Source: Bacillota bacterium
Lineage (GTDB): Bacteria > Bacillota > Desulfotomaculia > Desulfotomaculales > JAJYZD01
Assembly (NCBI GenBank): GCA_021800315.1
Contig: JAJYZD010000097.1
Coordinates: forward strand, 1 to 12,389
Direction: 5' to 3'
Length of the DNA stretch: 12,389 nucleotides
Both the position numbers and the translations under genes were made by a program. Shown here in pieces: positions 1 to 7,300 of the stretch (the first letter of the stretch is position 1; every line of letters starts with the position of its first letter). The notes beneath the pieces are model-generated. The model saw only the letters and a list, made by a program, of their open reading frames with translations. It was not told the origin of the DNA and did not search any database.

Positions 1-107
1 GTACGACCGTGATCTGCCTGTGCCGGTGCATATCGTGTTTCCCCCTGTGGAACGTATTGTAACCGCCGGCCGGGCTCTTAACCGTACGCCCGCCGCCGGT
101 TCCGCTA
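1..107. other. Window-edge stretch without a supportable gene
   Basis: One + frame is open from base 2 to a TGA at 128-130, giving about 42 residues. They match no upstream family I recognise, and the frame runs through the -35 box of the rpmG promoter. It could be the tail of a gene starting outside the window, or chance in GC-rich DNA. On the minus strand, an ATG at 31-29 is preceded by an AGGGGG-like site, so a leftward gene starting here is conceivable. Only about ten codons are visible, so I do not call it. Confidence 0.3.
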
Positions 108-136
108 TTGACAGCCCCGGGCGATTATGATAGATT
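108..136 (+). promoter_or_regulatory. Sigma-A-type promoter for the rpmG-secE-nusG-rpl unit
   Basis: A perfect TTGACA at 108-113 is followed by a 17-base spacer and TAGATT at 131-136, which matches four of six positions of TATAAT. This is the standard housekeeping arrangement. It lies about 60 bases before the rpmG start and would give a start site near 143 and a T-rich leader. No other comparable promoter is seen before rplJ, so it probably drives the whole first unit. Confidence 0.7.
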
Positions 137-195
137 GTTATGGGCAATTTTCAAGGGTGCCGGGATTTTTTCATTTTTGGGGAGGTTAACATCCC

Positions 196-345
196 GTGAG
201 AGTAGGGGTTACACTGGCCTGTGGCGAGTGCAAGCGCCGCAATTATACTACCACCAAGAACAAGAAGAACGATCCCAACCGTATAGAACTCCGGAAATAC
301 TGCCGTTTTTGCCATAGTCATACCATGCACAAGGAAACGCGGTAA
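196..345 (+). CDS. rpmG: Large-subunit ribosomal protein L33 (bL33), zinc-binding form
   Basis: A 49-residue basic protein of the 50S subunit, located near the E site. It starts MRVGVTLACGECKRRNY, the usual beginning of L33. Two CxxC pairs (Cys9/Cys12 and Cys36/Cys39) are present, so this is the zinc-ribbon (C+) version rather than the cysteine-free paralogue that many bacteria express under zinc shortage. The start is GTG, with GGGGAGGT at 179-186 about ten bases upstream. The length is typical for the family. It is the first gene of the unit, followed after 62 bases by secE, the usual order in Firmicutes. No tRNA gene is seen in that gap, although some relatives carry tRNA-Trp there. Confidence 0.95.
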   Translation: MRVGVTLACGECKRRNYTTTKNKKNDPNRIELRKYCRFCHSHTMHKETR

Positions 346-407
346 ACGGCCCGGCTCTCCCGGTTGGCTGAAGAGGGTATCAATCCTTAAAGATAGGTGG
401 AACGGCT

Positions 408-752
408 GTGGCTACGACCATCGGCAATAAAAAACAGGCCGGGGACAAAAAAGGCCGGAACGCAAAGCCCTCGGGCGGCGACAGCGGCCTGCTGGCGCGG
501 GCCGGCAAGGTGGCCGCGGCCAAAGCCAGGCAGCAGGGCCCGGCCCAGAAGGAACGGGTAGACTATATCGGCCGGGCGAGGAAATATTTTCAGGGCGTTG
601 TCGCCGAACTCAAGCGGGTTCACTGGCCCGGTGTCCGGGAAGTGACGGTGTACACTATTGTAGTGCTGATTTCCGTGGCTATCCTGGCCATCTTGATCTG
701 GATCTTCGATTCGGCGCTGGGTTATATTTTTCACTTCCTCACCAGGACGTAA
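408..752 (+). CDS. secE: Preprotein translocase subunit SecE
   Basis: SecE clamps the SecY channel of the general secretion translocon in the cytoplasmic membrane. The conserved amphipathic segment VVAELKRVHWPGVREV (residues 64-79) precedes one transmembrane helix at about residues 82-104, the single-span architecture of short SecE proteins. The start is GTG, with AGGTGG at 395-400 seven bases upstream. At 114 residues it is longer than the roughly 60-residue minimal SecE. The extra N-terminal 50 or so residues are rich in Lys, Arg, Gly and Ala and look disordered. Its place between rpmG and nusG is canonical. Confidence 0.95.
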   Translation: MATTIGNKKQAGDKKGRNAKPSGGDSGLLARAGKVAAAKARQQGPAQKERVDYIGRARKYFQGVVAELKRVHWPGVREVTVYTIVVLISVAILAILIWIFDSALGYIFHFLTRT

Positions 753-788
753 AGAATTCATACCGGGCAGCTCCGGGAGGTTACCCCG

Positions 789-1316
789 ATGAATAAAGAG
801 TGGTTCGTGGTTCATACTTATTCCGGTTACGAGAACAAGGTCAAAACCAACCTGGAAAAACGAATCGAGTCCATGAGCATGGAGGACAAGATTTTCCGCA
901 TCCTTGTCCCCATGGAGGACGAGGTGGAAATAAAGGACGGCAAGCGAAAGATCTCGCAGAAGAAAATCTTTCCCGGCTACGTCCTGGTGGAAATGATCCT
1001 CACCGACGACTCCTGGTACGTGGTGCGGCATACGCCGGGGGTCACGGGCTTCGTGGGCTCCGGGGGCAAGCCGGTTGCCCTTACCGAGGAGGAGGCCGAC
1101 CCGATCATCCGCCAGATGGGCGTGGACGAGCCGCGATTCAAGACATCCTACTGGGTGGGTGAGAACATAAGGGTTATCGCCGGGCCGTTCGAGAACTTTA
1201 TGGGTACGGTCATGGAAGTGATACCGGACAAGGCCAAATTGCGGGTCAAGATATCCCTGTTCGGCCGGGAGACACCGGTTGAACTGGATTTCGGGCAGGT
1301 AGAGAAGACGACTTAA
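789..1316 (+). CDS. nusG: Transcription termination/antitermination factor NusG
   Basis: NusG binds the RNA polymerase clamp and modulates pausing, termination and transcription-translation coupling. Residues 1-112 form the NGN domain, beginning MNKEWFVVHTYSGYENKV and containing FPGYVLVEM (61-69) and VRHTPGVTGFVG (79-90). Residues 122-173 form the KOW domain (VGENIRVIAGPFENFMGTV). At 175 residues it is a standard-length NusG with no insertion between the domains. ATG start with GGGAGG at 775-780, eight bases upstream. It lies 36 bases after secE and just ahead of rplK, the near-universal order. Confidence 0.97.
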   Translation: MNKEWFVVHTYSGYENKVKTNLEKRIESMSMEDKIFRILVPMEDEVEIKDGKRKISQKKIFPGYVLVEMILTDDSWYVVRHTPGVTGFVGSGGKPVALTEEEADPIIRQMGVDEPRFKTSYWVGENIRVIAGPFENFMGTVMEVIPDKAKLRVKISLFGRETPVELDFGQVEKTT

Positions 1317-1337
1317 GGGGAAGGGGTGGGGCAAAGA

Positions 1338-1766
1338 GTGGCCAAACGAATCAGTGCCGTGGTGAAACTGCAGGTGCCGGCAGGCAAGGCGACGCCGGCT
1401 CCGCCGGTGGGGCCGGCCCTGGGCCAGCACGGGGTCAACATCATGGCCTTCGTCAAGGAATACAACGAGCGTACCGCCGCGCAGGCCGGGCTCATCATTC
1501 CGGTGGAAATCACGGTTTTTGAGGACCGCAGCTTTACCTTCGTCTGCAAGACACCGCCGGCTTCGGTGCTCCTGATAAAGGCCGCCGGGATCGAAAAGGG
1601 GTCGGGCGAGCCCAACAAGAAAAAGGCGGGCAAGGTGACCAGGTCCAAGGTGCGCGAGATTGCCGAGACCAAGTTGCCGGACCTGAACGCGACCACGGTC
1701 GAGGCGGCGGTCCGGATAGTCGAGGGCACCGCCCGCAGCATGGGCATCGAAATCGCCGAAGGGTAG
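1338..1766 (+). CDS. rplK: Large-subunit ribosomal protein L11 (uL11)
   Basis: L11 forms the base of the 50S GTPase-associated stalk region with L10. The N-terminal domain carries the hallmark VPAGKATPAPPVGPALGQHG (residues 13-32), and the C-terminal domain ends GTARSMGIEIAEG. I chose the GTG at 1338 because translation then starts MAKRISAVVKLQ, as in most L11 proteins, and the length is 142 residues. An in-frame GTG at 1326 would add four residues (MGQR). The purine-rich run AAGGGGAAGGGG (1315-1326) could serve either start. The gene follows nusG by 21 bases. Confidence 0.95.
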   Translation: MAKRISAVVKLQVPAGKATPAPPVGPALGQHGVNIMAFVKEYNERTAAQAGLIIPVEITVFEDRSFTFVCKTPPASVLLIKAAGIEKGSGEPNKKKAGKVTRSKVREIAETKLPDLNATTVEAAVRIVEGTARSMGIEIAEG

Positions 1767-1827
1767 GCATTCGGGTGGGAGGAAAGGCTCAGGGCTTTTC
1801 CGTCAAATACCACAAGGGGGTTTATTC

Positions 1828-2520
1828 ATGGATAAGGGTAAGAAATTGCGGGACGCGACGAAAGAGGTCGAGCGGGGCCGGCTTTACGATCCGGCTGAAG
1901 CCTTCGCCCTGGTCAAGAAGGTGGCTCCGGCCAAATTCGTGGAAACCGTGGAAGTGGCCGTCAGGCTGGGGGTCGATCCCCGTCACGCCGATCAGCAGGT
2001 GCGCGGGGCCGTGGTCCTGCCGCACGGCACCGGCAAAACGCGCGCCGTCCTCGTCTTCGTCAAGGGTGAGAAGGTGATCGAGGCGGAAAACGCCGGAGCG
2101 GATTTCGTCGGGGCCGAAGACATGGTGGCCCGGATCCAGGATGGCTGGCTGGGCTTTGAAGTGGCCATCGCCACTCCCGACATGATGGGTACGGTGGGTA
2201 AGCTGGGAAAGATCCTGGGTCCCCGCGGACTTATGCCCAACCCCAAAACAGGCACCGTTACCTTCGACGTCGCCCGGGCCGTCCAGGAGGTCAAGGCGGG
2301 CAAGATCGAATACCGGGTGGACAAGGCGGGCAACATCCACGCCCCCATAGGCAGGGTCGATTTTGACGGGCAGAAACTGGCCGACAACCTCCGGACCCTG
2401 ATCGACGCCCTGGTGAGGGCCAAACCTTCGGGAGCCAAGGGCCAGTATTTGAAAGGAATTTCGGTCTCCAGCACCATGGGGCCCGGCATTAAAGTCAACC
2501 ACCTGAAAGTGGTGGGCTGA
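1828..2520 (+). CDS. rplA: Large-subunit ribosomal protein L1 (uL1)
   Basis: L1 forms the mobile L1 stalk at the ribosomal E site and assists release of deacylated tRNA. In several bacteria it also represses its own mRNA. At 230 residues it is full length. The L1 signature is seen at residues 121-145, including KILGPRGLMPNPKTGTVT. The protein ends TMGPGIKVNHLKVVG, a usual L1 C-terminus. ATG start with AAGGGGG at 1814-1820 seven bases upstream. It is 61 bases downstream of rplK, the standard L11-L1 pair. I see no obvious L1-binding mimic in that short gap. Confidence 0.96.
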   Translation: MDKGKKLRDATKEVERGRLYDPAEAFALVKKVAPAKFVETVEVAVRLGVDPRHADQQVRGAVVLPHGTGKTRAVLVFVKGEKVIEAENAGADFVGAEDMVARIQDGWLGFEVAIATPDMMGTVGKLGKILGPRGLMPNPKTGTVTFDVARAVQEVKAGKIEYRVDKAGNIHAPIGRVDFDGQKLADNLRTLIDALVRAKPSGAKGQYLKGISVSSTMGPGIKVNHLKVVG

Positions 2521-2544
2521 AAAACATTGGGGACAACTTCATAG

Positions 2545-2674
2545 GTGTCTGGTTCCTGACTTAAGACAGCCGGTGCCCCGCGCCCAATGGACCCAAGTCC
2601 GCCGGCCGAGGAAAGGATAGGCGTTTGGAACGCGGATTTCCTTTGTCTTTATGGGGAAGTCCGCTTTTGGTTTT
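2545..2674 (+). promoter_or_regulatory. Ribosomal protein L10 leader (autoregulatory attenuator)
   Basis: The 175-base rplA-rplJ gap carries the L10-leader signature: AGACAGCCGGTG (2564-2575), then GCCGGCCGAGG (2601-2611). GCCGG (2569-2573) pairs with CCGGC (2602-2606), and an outer stem forms between TTCCT (2553-2557) and AGGAA (2609-2613). Downstream lies a terminator (2632-2674). AGGAAA (2609-2614) can instead pair with TTTCCT (2637-2642), which would break the 5' arm of the terminator. In known L10 leaders, L10(L12)4 binding stabilises the first fold and so promotes termination. The layout here fits that mechanism. The exact 5' boundary is uncertain. Confidence 0.88.
2632..2674 (+). terminator. 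Conditional intrinsic terminator in the L10 leader
   Basis: GCGGATTTCC (2632-2641) pairs with GGAAGTCCGC (2655-2664), a ten-base-pair stem with one G-U pair and a 13-base loop. It is followed by TTTTGGTTTT (2665-2674). It lies just before the rplJ ribosome binding site, so it would set how much transcript reaches rplJ and rplL. Confidence 0.85.
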
Positions 2675-2695
2675 GGAAGGGGGTGAGTTTGAAAC

Positions 2696-3235
2696 TTGCC
2701 GACAAGGGAACAGAAGGAACAGTCTCTAAACGAACTGCGAAAGCTTTTCAAGGATGCCAAGGTGGCCATCATGACCGACTTTCGCGGGCTCAACGTGGCC
2801 GCAACCACCAAGCTCCGGAGGAAAGTCTCGGCCTCCGGCGGTCAGTTCAAAGTGGCCAAGAACACTCTTTCGGCCATTGCGGCGCGGGAAGCCGGCATTG
2901 AAGGCTTGGACGCGTTCTTAAGCGGTCCCGTGGGCATCGTGTTCGGTCTGGCCGATCCCGCGGCGCCGGCCAAGGCCCTCATGGAGTTCATCCGCGAATT
3001 CAAGACCTTCGAGATCAAGGGCGGTGCTATTGAGGGCCAGGTGGTGGACGCCCTGATGATCCGGGAACTGGCCGACCTTCCGCCGCGGAAGGTGCTTTTG
3101 GGCCGGGTCCTGGGCGGGATGCAGGGCCCGATGTACGGTCTGGTCAACGTCCTTCAGGGAACCGTGCGCAGCCTGGTCTACGTGCTCGACGCGGTGCGTG
3201 CGGCCAAGGAGGGCGGGGCGTCGGCTGGAGTCTAA
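2696..3235 (+). CDS. rplJ: Large-subunit ribosomal protein L10 (uL10)
   Basis: L10 anchors the L7/L12 dimers to the 50S stalk and binds 23S rRNA next to L11. The N-terminal domain is typical (MPTREQKEQSLNELRKLF, then VAIMTDFRGLNVAATTKLR at 23-41), with FKVAKNTL at 51-58. The C-terminal helix that carries L12 follows from about residue 135. Length is 179 residues, within the family range. The start is TTG at 2696: an in-frame TGA at 2690-2692 excludes an earlier start, and the next Met (residue 26) is too far inside. The RBS GGAAGGGGG (2675-2683) is rather distant, 12 bases away. Expression is likely controlled by the leader immediately upstream. Confidence 0.94.
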   Translation: MPTREQKEQSLNELRKLFKDAKVAIMTDFRGLNVAATTKLRRKVSASGGQFKVAKNTLSAIAAREAGIEGLDAFLSGPVGIVFGLADPAAPAKALMEFIREFKTFEIKGGAIEGQVVDALMIRELADLPPRKVLLGRVLGGMQGPMYGLVNVLQGTVRSLVYVLDAVRAAKEGGASAGV

Positions 3236-3269
3236 CCCGACTATGATGTGATGTATAGGAGGAACACAG

Positions 3270-3650
3270 ATGTCCAAGGTTAACGAAATCGTGGAGATGG
3301 TCAAGGGGCTGACCGTGCTGGAGTTGTCCCAGCTGGTGAAGACCTTCGAGGAGGAATTCGGGGTGAGCGCCGCCGCCCCCGTGGCCGCGGTGGCCGCTCC
3401 GGCGGCCGCGAGCGCGGCACCGGTGGAAGAAGAGGAGCAGACGGAATTCGACGTCATCCTCTCGGCCGTGGGCGACAAGAAGATCAACGTCATCAAGGTG
3501 GTGCGCGAAATCACCGGCCTGGGCCTGAAGGAAGCCAAGGACCTGGTGGACGGCGCCCCCAAGCCGGTCAAGGAGAAGATCAACAAGGAAGAGGCCGAGG
3601 CTATCAAGGCCAAGCTTACGGAAGTCGGCGCCTCGGTGGATGTAAAGTAG
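3270..3650 (+). CDS. rplL: Large-subunit ribosomal protein L7/L12 (bL12)
   Basis: L7/L12 dimers form the flexible stalk that recruits translation GTPases such as EF-Tu and EF-G. An N-terminal dimerisation domain (residues 1-31) is followed by an Ala/Pro/Val hinge (about 33-52) and the C-terminal factor-binding domain (EFDVILSAVGDKKINVIKVV, from residue 59). That domain includes GLGLKEAKDLVDGAPKPVKE (83-102). Length is 126 residues, normal for the family. ATG start with an ideal AGGAGG (3257-3262) seven bases upstream. This RBS is visibly better than that of rplJ, which fits the need for several L12 copies per L10. Confidence 0.97.
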   Translation: MSKVNEIVEMVKGLTVLELSQLVKTFEEEFGVSAAAPVAAVAAPAAASAAPVEEEEQTEFDVILSAVGDKKINVIKVVREITGLGLKEAKDLVDGAPKPVKEKINKEEAEAIKAKLTEVGASVDVK

Positions 3651-3665
3651 GGCGGGAGCCGTTAT

Positions 3666-3700
3666 CCAGGCCGGCCGGCGGTATTCGCCGGACGGCCTGG
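3666..3700 (+). terminator. GC-rich hairpin after rplL, no immediate U-tract
   Basis: CCAGGCCG (3666-3673) pairs with CGGCCTGG (3693-3700) and, after one mismatch, CCGGCG (3675-3680) pairs with CGCCGG (3686-3691) around a five-base loop. It begins 16 bases past the rplL stop. No T-run follows directly; the nearest is TTTTTTT at 3739-3745. It is more likely a 3'-end protecting or pause hairpin than a self-sufficient terminator. Confidence 0.5.
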
Positions 3701-3783
3701 GGACCGCCGGGTACTTGCGCCGGGTGCGGGGCGGGTTGTTTTTTTCGGACGGCCGCGCCCAAAATGTCACAAACGGTATGCTG

Positions 3784-3814
3784 CTCCAGGGCTGGTCGGT
3801 CCTGGAGTTTTTTT
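3784..3814 (+). terminator. Intrinsic terminator ending the ribosomal protein unit
   Basis: CTCCAGG (3784-3790) pairs perfectly with CCTGGAG (3801-3807), and the loop can add a G-U and a C-G pair. Seven T residues follow directly (3808-3814). This is a textbook Rho-independent terminator on the + strand, about 134 bases after rplL and 300 bases before the rpoB promoter. Confidence 0.88.
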
Positions 3815-4114
3815 GCCGCGGGGTGACCCTTGCCAAGATTACCCATTTGTGATAGGCTGTTGCTGGAGAAATTATTGCCAATAGTGGTTGAATTAAGGCT
3901 TGACGCTTGTTTTCTGGAACTTACCGGCCGGTCCCCGATCGGTAAGGTTGCGGTAAACCGGAGAATGACAGTCGGGGATGGTCGGGGACAACGCCGCCGG
4001 CATCGCCAGGGGAGGGACCGGCCATCCGGGGGCCCCGCGTCGGATGGGGGTGGATCGGGACATATCGCCCGGGGCGGCCTCAAAAAATGTTTTGTAAACG
4101 GGGAAAAATCTTTC
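3815..4114. other. Non-coding, hairpin-rich stretch between terminator and rpoB promoter
   Basis: I see no gene here. The stretch holds several inverted repeats: CTTACCG (3920-3926) with CGGTAAG (3940-3946), and CCATCCG (4022-4028) with CGGATGG (4041-4047). A near-exact tandem repeat, GTCGGGGATG/GTCGGGGACA, lies at 3971-3990. The loop of the first hairpin contains GTCCCCGA (3931-3938), complementary to TCGGGGAC (3982-3989). A short open frame on each strand crosses this area, but neither has recognisable protein character. No convincing promoter for a separate RNA was found. Confidence 0.5.
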
Positions 4115-4143
4115 TTGACACCTTGTCCGGGATGTGCTAGAAT
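4115..4143 (+). promoter_or_regulatory. Strong extended -10 promoter for rpoBC
   Basis: TTGACA (4115-4120), a 17-base spacer, then TAGAAT (4138-4143) immediately preceded by TGC, the extended -10 element. With a start site near 4150 the rpoB leader would be about 190 nt. Together with the terminator at 3784-3814, it implies that rpoBC can be transcribed independently of the ribosomal protein genes. Confidence 0.85.
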
Positions 4144-4337
4144 AACCAGGTGTCTCTTTGATCTTCCAGGGTTATGGGACTGATGGGTATCTGGTGGATG
4201 TTATTTGTCTATAGTATGCTGGATGGGTAGCCGGACCGGAAGAGGGTTTAGAAGCGAGGTATTGTGACACAACAAGGCCTTGCTTTTCGTTGTTTGTCCT
4301 TGCCCTATTTTTGTTTTTTGGGAGTGGTGCTCGCTCG
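4144..4337 (+). other. Long 5' leader of rpoB
   Basis: About 190 transcribed bases precede rpoB. The leader includes the palindrome CAAGGCCTTG (4273-4282), whose first half can also pair with CCTTG at 4298-4302. A T-rich tract (4308-4319) follows. The stem is only five base pairs, so an attenuator role is speculative. I recognise no known riboswitch or protein-binding motif in it. Confidence 0.35.
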
Positions 4338-7300
4338 ATGTTCATGGAAAAAGTGGGCGGCGTTGATCGCATGAATTTTGCCCGGTTGAAGGAGGTGCTG
4401 GACCTTCCCAATCTCATTGAGGTGCAGCGTAACTCTTATAACTGGTTCCTGAGGGAAGGGCTGCGGGAGGTCTTTTCCGACGTCTCACCCATCCAGGACT
4501 TCACGGGCAACCTGGTCCTCGAGTTTCTGGACTACAGTCTGGGTGAGCAAAAATACTCCGTGGAGGAGTGCAAGGAGCGGGACGTCACCTTTGCCGCCCC
4601 GCTGCGGGTCAAGGTCCGGTTGATCAACAAGGAAACAGGCGAAGTCAAGGAGCAGGAGGTCTTCATGGGGGATTTCCCCCTCATGACGGACAAGGGTACC
4701 TTCATTATAAACGGAGCGGAGCGGGTCATCGTCAGCCAACTGGTCCGTTCCCCCGGCGTTTACTTCGCGGAGCAATTGGACCAGAGCGGCAAGAAACTGT
4801 TCACGGCCACCATCATACCCAATCGGGGGGCCTGGCTGGAATTCGAAACCGATGTGAACGACCACATCTTCGTGCGGGTGGACCGCACCCGCAAGATACC
4901 GGCCACCATCCTGATCAAGGCCCTGGGCTGGGGGACCAACGCCCGGGTGCTGGATCTTTTCAACGAAAACAAGAACGTCCAGGAAACCCTTTCCCGGGAC
5001 AACGCCGACTCGGAAGAGGACGCCCTGGTGGAAATCTACAAGCGCCTGCGGCCGGGCGAACCGCCCACCGTGGAAAGCGCCCGTTCCCTCCTGGAGTCGC
5101 TGTTTTTCGACCCCAAGCGCTACGACCTGGGGCATGTGGGGCGCTACAAGATTCAGAAAAAGCTCAGGCACGGCATCCTGTACCGCTTCCGCGAGGAGGG
5201 CGGGGAAACCGAGTGGGACCCTTACCTGAACAAGGAAGTCCCCAGGATGCGGGAGTTCCTGCGGGAACTCACCCCGACCGACGTGGTGGAAACGTTACGC
5301 TACCTGCTTAAGCTTATGGACGGCGCGGGACAGGTGGACGACATCGACCACCTGGGCAACCGGCGCCTGCGTTCGGTGGGGGAACTCCTGCAAAACCAGT
5401 TCAGGATCGGCCTGTCCCGCATGGAAAGGGTGGTCCGGGAGCGGATGACCATCCAGGACGTGGATGTGATCACCCCGCAGGTTCTGATCAATATCCGGCC
5501 CGTGGTGGCGGCCATCAAGGAGTTCTTCGGGTCCTCGCAACTCTCCCAGTTCATGGACCAGACCAACCCCCTGGCCGAGTTGACGCATAAGAGGCGGCTT
5601 TCCGCGCTGGGTCCGGGCGGTCTTTCCCGGGAGAGGGCCGGTTTCGAGGTGCGTGACGTCCACCACTCCCACTACGGGCGCATGTGCCCCATCGAGACCC
5701 CCGAGGGTCCCAACATCGGACTGATCGGTTCGCTGTCCTGCTTTGCCAGAATCAACGACTTTGGTTTTATAGAGACCCCCTACCGTAAGGTGGACAAGGA
5801 CACCCGCCGGGTGACGGAGGAGATCGTCTACCTGACGGCTGACGAAGAGGAAGAAAAGGTCATCGCCCAGGCCAACATCGAAATCAGTGAGGACGGCTAT
5901 TTCCAGGAGCGGCGGGTCAACGCCCGCCGGGGTCCGGACATCATCATGATCGAACCGGACAAGGTGGACCTGGTGGACGTATCTCCCAAGCAAGTGTTCT
6001 CCATCGCCACGGCCATGATTCCCTTTCTCGAGCATGACGACGCCAACCGGGCCCTAATGGGCGCCAACATGCAGCGTCAGGCCGTGCCGCTGTTGAAAGC
6101 GGAGGCCCCCCTGGTGGGTACCGGCGTGGAGGACAAGGCGGCCCGGGACTCCGGGGCGGTGGTTCTGGCTACCCGGCCCGGTACGGTGACCAAAGCGTCG
6201 GCCAACGAAGTGACGGTTAAAACAGACAGCGGTCAGTTGGATGTTTTCCGGCTGCTGAAGTTTACGCGGTCCAACCAGGGTACCTGCGTCAACCAGAAAC
6301 CCGTCGTAGTCAAGGGGCAGCGGCTGGCCAAGGGTGACCTCATTGCGGACGGACCTTCCACCGATCAGGGCCAACTGGCACTGGGGCGCAACATCCTGGT
6401 GGCCTTCATGCCCTGGGAGGGCTACAATTACGAGGACGCCATCCTGGTTAGCGAAAAGGCGGTCAAGGAGGATTTCTTTACCTCCATCCACATTGAGGAG
6501 TACGAATGCGACGCCCGCGATACCAAGCTGGGTCCGGAAGAGATCACCCGGGATATTCCCAACGTGGGCGAGGATATTTTGAAGGACCTGGATGACCGGG
6601 GCATCATCCGGACGGGGGCGGAGGTCCGGCCGGGCGACATCCTGGTCGGCAAGGTTACACCCAAGGGTGAAACCGAGCTGACGGCGGAAGAGAGGCTCCT
6701 ACGTGCCATCTTCGGCGAAAAGGCGCGTGAGGTGCGGGATACCTCCCTCAGGGTTCCCCACGGGGAAAGCGGCAAGATCGTGGACGTCAAGGTATTTACC
6801 CGCGATAACGGGGATGAACTGTCTCCGGGCGTGAACCAGTTGGTGCGGGTGTACGTGGCCCAGAAACGCAAGATTTCCGAGGGGGACAAGATGGCCGGCC
6901 GGCACGGTAACAAGGGGGTCATCGCCCGCATCCTGCCCGAGCAGGATATGCCCTTTCTGCCTGACGGCACACCCATCGAAATAGTGCTCAACCCGCTCGG
7001 AGTGCCCTCCCGGATGAACCTGGGCCAGGTGCTGGAAGCGCACCTGGGCTGGGCGGCCAAGGCCTTGGGTTTCCGGATGGTTACCCCGGTGTTCAACGGG
7101 GCCAGGGAAGAGGATCTGACCGCCATCCTGAACAAAGCCAACCTGCCCGGCGGAGGGAAGATCACCCTGTACGACGGGCGGACCGGCGATCCGTTCGACA
7201 ACCCGATCACCGTGGGTTACGTCTACATGCTCAAGCTGGCACACCTGGTGGACGACAAGATCCACGCCCGGTCAACCGGCCCTTACTCCCTGGTTACCCA

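Noticed and set aside
346..407. tRNA gene between rpmG and secE, as in some relatives
   Set aside because: The gap is only 62 bases, too short for a tRNA, and shows no tRNA-like arms.
387..1430. Long minus-strand open frame (347 codons) antisense to secE, nusG and the start of rplK
   Set aside because: The + strand carries three unmistakable conserved genes here. Antisense openness is common in GC-rich coding DNA, and the translation resembles no known family.
3616..4083. Minus-strand open frame of 155 residues in the rplL-rpoB gap
   Set aside because: It overlaps the rplL end and the terminator hairpins, is Pro/Arg-rich, and lacks a convincing RBS or homology.
3830..4183. Possible + strand protein of 117 residues in the rplL-rpoB gap
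   Set aside because: It uses a TTG with poor RBS spacing, runs through the rpoB promoter and start site, and has Arg/Gly-rich low-complexity sequence without family resemblance.
4290..4337. Earlier TTG start for rpoB adding 16 hydrophobic residues
   Set aside because: There is no RBS before 4290, and the added residues come from the T-rich leader and do not resemble the start of beta subunits.
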